Shown: piece after piece, positions 61,005 through 64,000 of the stretch
Layout: every line of letters begins with the position of its first letter
Numbering within the stretch: the stretch's first letter is position 1
Origin: Salegentibacter_A chungangensis
Lineage (GTDB): Bacteria; Bacteroidota; Bacteroidia; Flavobacteriales; Flavobacteriaceae
Direction of reading: 5' to 3'
Length of the DNA stretch: 64,000 nt
Assembly: GCF_042678405.1 (NCBI RefSeq)
Contig: NZ_JBHTLI010000001.1
Span: 1,240,001 to 1,304,000 of the forward strand
Translations under genes and position numbers: made by a program
Notes under the pieces: generated by a model
The model's database searches: none
Seen by the model: the letters and a program-made list of their open reading frames with translations, nothing else
What the model was told of the DNA's origin: nothing

Positions 61005-62597
61005 CTAGATACCTCTTCCTCTTTTAAATTTCACGATGGCGAAAAGGAACAGGAAGAAAGCCAGGAATCTTGAAACCCTGGCAATATAATCCCCATACTT
61101 AGTATAAAATGTCTTCTCAGAATTTAAGGCAACCCTGGCCTTGATACTACCCTGTTTCTCGTAACCCAGACGCTTATAGATCTTTCCGGTGGGAGCTATA
61201 AAGGCTGAAATGCCTGTATTGGCACTTCTAACCACCGATCTTCGGGTTTCTATAGCACGAAGCCTTGCATAGCTTAGGTGTTGCTTATGTCCCTGTGTGT
61301 TTCCCCACCAGGCATCGTTGGTAATAATGCTTAGGAATTCTGCACCATTATCCACATATCCCGTCACGTACTCTCCATATACCGATTCATAGCATATGAT
61401 TGGTGCGGTGGAGCTGTTAGTGTTTAGATCAAGAGCAGAACGATTTTTCTGGGTGGTTTTCATAGCTACCGTCCCTCCCAGGTCGATCATAATATCCCCT
61501 AAAATGGGGCGCAAAATATCCTGATATGGGAAGTTTTCGACCCCAACCACAAGTTTTGATTTATGGTAAAGCTGGGTAGAGTCTGAACCATTCATCAAAA
61601 ACGCTGAATTATAGTCGTCATACCAGTCCATTGGTCCTATCTGATTGGATTGTGAACTGACTTTTTCGGGATCGCTGAATCTTTCGTAAAAGGAGATTCC
61701 GCTCAAAAAGTTAAGTTCCGGATACCTGTAGATAAGTTGCCTTCCGAAGAAAGAAGCTTCAGATCTGTCAAAGTTGGGCAGTACGGTCCCGTCAGCAAAG
61801 ACTGTTTCCGGTGCCACAAGAATATCGGTACTATCGGTAACTTTTTCACTTGCAAGCTTCAGAAGCAATTCCCCTACACGGGTATCGTTGGTGTTATATT
61901 TCTCGGTGTAAGGATCAATATTAGGCTGTATGATTACGGCTTCCAGGCTTTTTTCAGGTGTTTTAAAGTTATAAAGCAGGAGATATGAAATTGCTATGGG
62001 CAGTGCTATAATAAGCGTAGATTTAAAAACACCCCGGTAAATGATTGATTTATCTTTAAACTCTTTATATAATATTACGGCTTTAAAAATGGCAATATTC
62101 ACCAGAAGAACCCACAAGGTTCCGCCAAAAGTTCCTGTATATTCATACCACTGCACCCATTGGTAATATTCTGAAAAGGCATTTCCAAGATTAAGCCAGG
62201 GCCAGCTAAATTCCCAATCCAGGTGTAGTTTTTCAAAGACGATCCAGATGCTTATGAAAAATGCGGAAGCGGCAGTGAAATTGGTTCTTTTAGCTACTAC
62301 GTGATAAAGGAGAAATACCGTTGCCATCAACAATGAATTTACCAGGATGGCAAATGCACCTCCAAAGGCCGTGGAATAGTAGATCCAGTAAGTAGTGACA
62401 AGGTTCCATATAAAAAAACTCAGGTAAGATAGGCCGAAAATCCGCCATTTGATGAGCCGGAGTTTTGAATTGCGTATGTTGAATTCAGCAAGAAGAAGCG
62501 GGACGAAGGCAAAAAATAACAATAAAGGAAAGCCATAGGTAGGCCAGGCCAGGGCCAGTAAAATTCCGCTTAATAAAGCATATATAAGGTTCTTCAT
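61005..62597 (-). CDS. lnt: Apolipoprotein N-acyltransferase
   Basis: Adds the third acyl chain to the N-terminal Cys of lipoproteins at the outer face of the inner membrane. The 530-residue protein has about eight membrane segments in its N-terminal 230 residues and a nitrilase-like CN hydrolase domain with Glu264 (VAPETVF), Lys346 (YHKSKLVVGVENFPY) and Cys402 (PIICYESVYGEYV), the catalytic triad, then a C-terminal membrane segment. Length matches the family. It is divergent from pssA and convergent with the end of the polysaccharide locus. Confidence 0.94.
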   Translation of the reverse strand: MKNLIYALLSGILLALAWPTYGFPLLLFFAFVPLLLAEFNIRNSKLRLIKWRIFGLSYLSFFIWNLVTTYWIYYSTAFGGAFAILVNSLLMATVFLLYHVVAKRTNFTAASAFFISIWIVFEKLHLDWEFSWPWLNLGNAFSEYYQWVQWYEYTGTFGGTLWVLLVNIAIFKAVILYKEFKDKSIIYRGVFKSTLIIALPIAISYLLLYNFKTPEKSLEAVIIQPNIDPYTEKYNTNDTRVGELLLKLASEKVTDSTDILVAPETVFADGTVLPNFDRSEASFFGRQLIYRYPELNFLSGISFYERFSDPEKVSSQSNQIGPMDWYDDYNSAFLMNGSDSTQLYHKSKLVVGVENFPYQDILRPILGDIMIDLGGTVAMKTTQKNRSALDLNTNSSTAPIICYESVYGEYVTGYVDNGAEFLSIITNDAWWGNTQGHKQHLSYARLRAIETRRSVVRSANTGISAFIAPTGKIYKRLGYEKQGSIKARVALNSEKTFYTKYGDYIARVSRFLAFFLFLFAIVKFKRGRGI

Positions 62598-62613
62598 AGT
62601 AGGATATTCTCTT

Positions 62614-62621
62614 CAAAAATA
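62614..62621 (-). promoter_or_regulatory. Candidate -7 element for lnt
   Basis: TATTTTTG on the minus strand (62621-62614) matches TAnnTTTG and lies 16 bases before the lnt ATG. A TTG at 62649-62647 is 25 bases upstream, a little far, so the promoter call is tentative. The remaining 130 bases of this divergent region hold no gene; the facing pssA has only a weak TACATTTA near 62736. Confidence 0.4.
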
Positions 62622-62756
62622 GGAAACTGAAATGTAACTGGTTTATCAATCTTATAAATTCCTGCAATTCTTAAAAATGCGCAAATATTTCTTAATGCTA
62701 TTATAGTAGTATCACTGATGAAATCCTATTTTATTACATTTACGAAAAACTAGCCA

Positions 62757-63512
62757 ATGACTATCAAAAAGCATATTCCGAATTTTATAACGCTCTTAAA
62801 TCTTTTTAGCGGTTGCATTGCCGTGATCTTCGCGGTACAGGGCAATCTTGTAATGGCAGCTGTTTTTGTGGCGGCCGGGATATTTTTCGACTTTTTTGAT
62901 GGGCTTGCAGCAAGGGCTCTTGATGTGAAAAGCGAGGTTGGCCTGCAACTGGATTCTCTTGCCGATGTGGTTACCAGTGGAGTGGTGCCAGGCATTGTAA
63001 TGTTCCAGATGTTGAAGAATGCCATTCCGCAGAACCTGAAGGAAGTGAATACAGACTGGGATATGGCCACTGAAGTCTTAGGCTGGAACCTGAACAATTT
63101 TGCGCTTTTTGGGCTTTTAATAAGTCTTGCTTCGGCTTACAGGCTGGCAAAGTTTAATGTGGACGAAAGACAAACCGATTCTTTTATTGGGCTGCCAACA
63201 CCGGCAAATGCATTATTGATCTTAAGCCTTCCTTTAATTCTGACCTTCCAGCCAGGGGAGTTGGTTTCTTCTCTAATTCTGAACGAATGGTTTTTGATTG
63301 CCCTTACCCTTTTCAGCTGTTATATTTTAAATGCCGAAATTGGCTTGTTTGCTCTGAAGTTTTCGGACTGGTCTTTTAAGAACAATAAGCTCAGGTATTT
63401 CTTTTTGATCTTTTGTGTAGTGATGATCCTGCTGCTTCAGTTTATAGCAGTGCCGGTGATCATTATAAGCTATGTGATCCTTTCCTTACTAACAGGAGGG
63501 ACGAAAGTTTAG
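62757..63512 (+). CDS. pssA: CDP-diacylglycerol-serine O-phosphatidyltransferase
   Basis: Makes phosphatidylserine, the precursor of phosphatidylethanolamine, from CDP-diacylglycerol and serine. The 251-residue membrane protein carries the CDP-alcohol phosphotransferase motif with all residues in place: Asp45, Asp48-Gly49, Ala52-Arg53, Gly62, Asp66 and Asp70. KHIPNFITLLNLFSGCIAV at the N-terminus is typical of the class II PssA branch. It ends one base before the convergent lptB gene. Confidence 0.93.
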   Translation: MTIKKHIPNFITLLNLFSGCIAVIFAVQGNLVMAAVFVAAGIFFDFFDGLAARALDVKSEVGLQLDSLADVVTSGVVPGIVMFQMLKNAIPQNLKEVNTDWDMATEVLGWNLNNFALFGLLISLASAYRLAKFNVDERQTDSFIGLPTPANALLILSLPLILTFQPGELVSSLILNEWFLIALTLFSCYILNAEIGLFALKFSDWSFKNNKLRYFFLIFCVVMILLLQFIAVPVIIISYVILSLLTGGTKV

Positions 63513-63513
63513 G

Positions 63514-64000
63514 TTACTGGAATAACTTCTTCTTCCTTAATTCGAAATTCTGTCCCAGGTAAACTTTTCTTACCATTTCATCTTCGGCAAGTTCCTCCGG
63601 AATTCCGTGTTTTAGAATGCTACCTTCAAACATCAGGTAAGTTCTGTCTGTAATAGCCAGGGTTTCCTGCACGTTGTGGTCGGTGATAAGGATCCCGATA
63701 TTTTTGTTTTTCAGCTGGGCCACGATTCTCTGAATATCTTCAACGGCTACCGGGTCTACCCCGGCGAATGGTTCATCCAGAAGAATGAAATTGGGATCTG
63801 TAGCCAGGGCTCTCGCGATCTCTGTTCTTCGGCGTTCCCCACCACTAAGAAGGTCACCTCTGTTTTTACGGATATGCCCTAATCCAAATTCCTCGATCAG
63901 GGACTCCATTTTTAAATGTCGTTCCTTTTTGGAGAGCTTGGTCAGCTCCAGCACGCTCATAATATTGTCTTCAATGCTCAGCTTCCTGAAAACCGAAGCT
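63514..64000 (-). CDS. lptB: LPS export ABC transporter ATPase LptB (5' end outside window)
   Basis: The frame is open beyond the right edge (ASVFRKLSIEDN precedes the first internal Met), so the N-terminal part with Walker A lies outside. Visible are the SIEDNI helix, signature LSGGERRRTEIARAL, Walker B FILLDEPFAGVDP, the H-loop ILITDHNVQETL, and the C-terminal EELAEDEMVRKVYLGQNFEL, which is specific to LptB. LptB powers transport of lipopolysaccharide to the outer membrane with LptFG. The internal Met at 63960 is not the start. Confidence 0.94.
   Translation of the reverse strand, partial: ASVFRKLSIEDNIMSVLELTKLSKKERHLKMESLIEEFGLGHIRKNRGDLLSGGERRRTEIARALATDPNFILLDEPFAGVDPVAVEDIQRIVAQLKNKNIGILITDHNVQETLAITDRTYLMFEGSILKHGIPEELAEDEMVRKVYLGQNFELRKKKLFQ

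Overview
The window reads as the chromosome of a marine-type Flavobacteriia member of the Bacteroidota, close to the Gramella/Christiangramia, Salegentibacter and Zunongwangia group. This is inferred from a 1119-residue SecA without the zinc-binding tail, DUF2795 and DUF4199 proteins, TAnnTTTG-type promoter elements, weak ribosome-binding sites and frequent TTG starts. No tRNA, rRNA, CRISPR array, transposase or phage gene was seen.

Layout. (1) 1-11.6 kb is housekeeping DNA: the end of a probable sigma-factor gene, a coupled membrane protein and a periplasmic DUF4097-like protein with 11-residue repeats, an M23 peptidase, a DUF4199 protein, secA, a DUF2795 protein, a PduO-type cobalamin adenosyltransferase, a LolD-like ATPase, a methyltransferase and an ABC-F ATPase. 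(2) 11.6-61.0 kb is one co-directional surface-polysaccharide locus of about 40 genes with very tight spacing and many 1-8 bp overlaps. (3) 61.0-64 kb returns to housekeeping DNA: lnt, pssA and the 3' part of lptB.

The polysaccharide locus opens with the envelope machinery: a Wza-like outer-membrane lipoprotein, a Wzc-like tyrosine autokinase with a Tyr-Gly tail, and a Wzm/Wzt ABC exporter whose ATPase carries a C-terminal glycan-binding domain. It then holds about 25 glycosyltransferases (GT2, GT4, STELLO/DUF288 and unclassified types), six methyltransferase domains, GDP-fucose synthesis (gmd, fcl), UDP-GlcNAc 2-epimerase (wecB), a nonulosonic-acid module (neuB, neuC, neuA) coupled to an AsnB-type amidotransferase, a glucosamine-inositolphosphorylceramide-transferase-like beta-propeller protein, a hexapeptide acetyltransferase, a Wzy/WaaL-type membrane protein and, last, the initiating phosphoglycosyl transferase. 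The likely product is a fucose- and sialic-acid-like-containing, methylated polysaccharide (O antigen or capsule) built on undecaprenyl phosphate and exported by the ABC system.

Most notable points: an ABC exporter sits beside a Wzy-like protein with no Wzx flippase visible; gene scars (36780-36893, 43168-43227, 45375-45522) border AT-rich cassettes of unusual transferases, which suggests modular replacement; the Wzy-like gene appears to start at ATT in a TAATT junction where other genes here have TAATG; and plant-like families (STELLO, GINT1-like propeller) occur in a bacterial glycan locus. Functions of individual transferases, sugars and linkages cannot be read from sequence alone.
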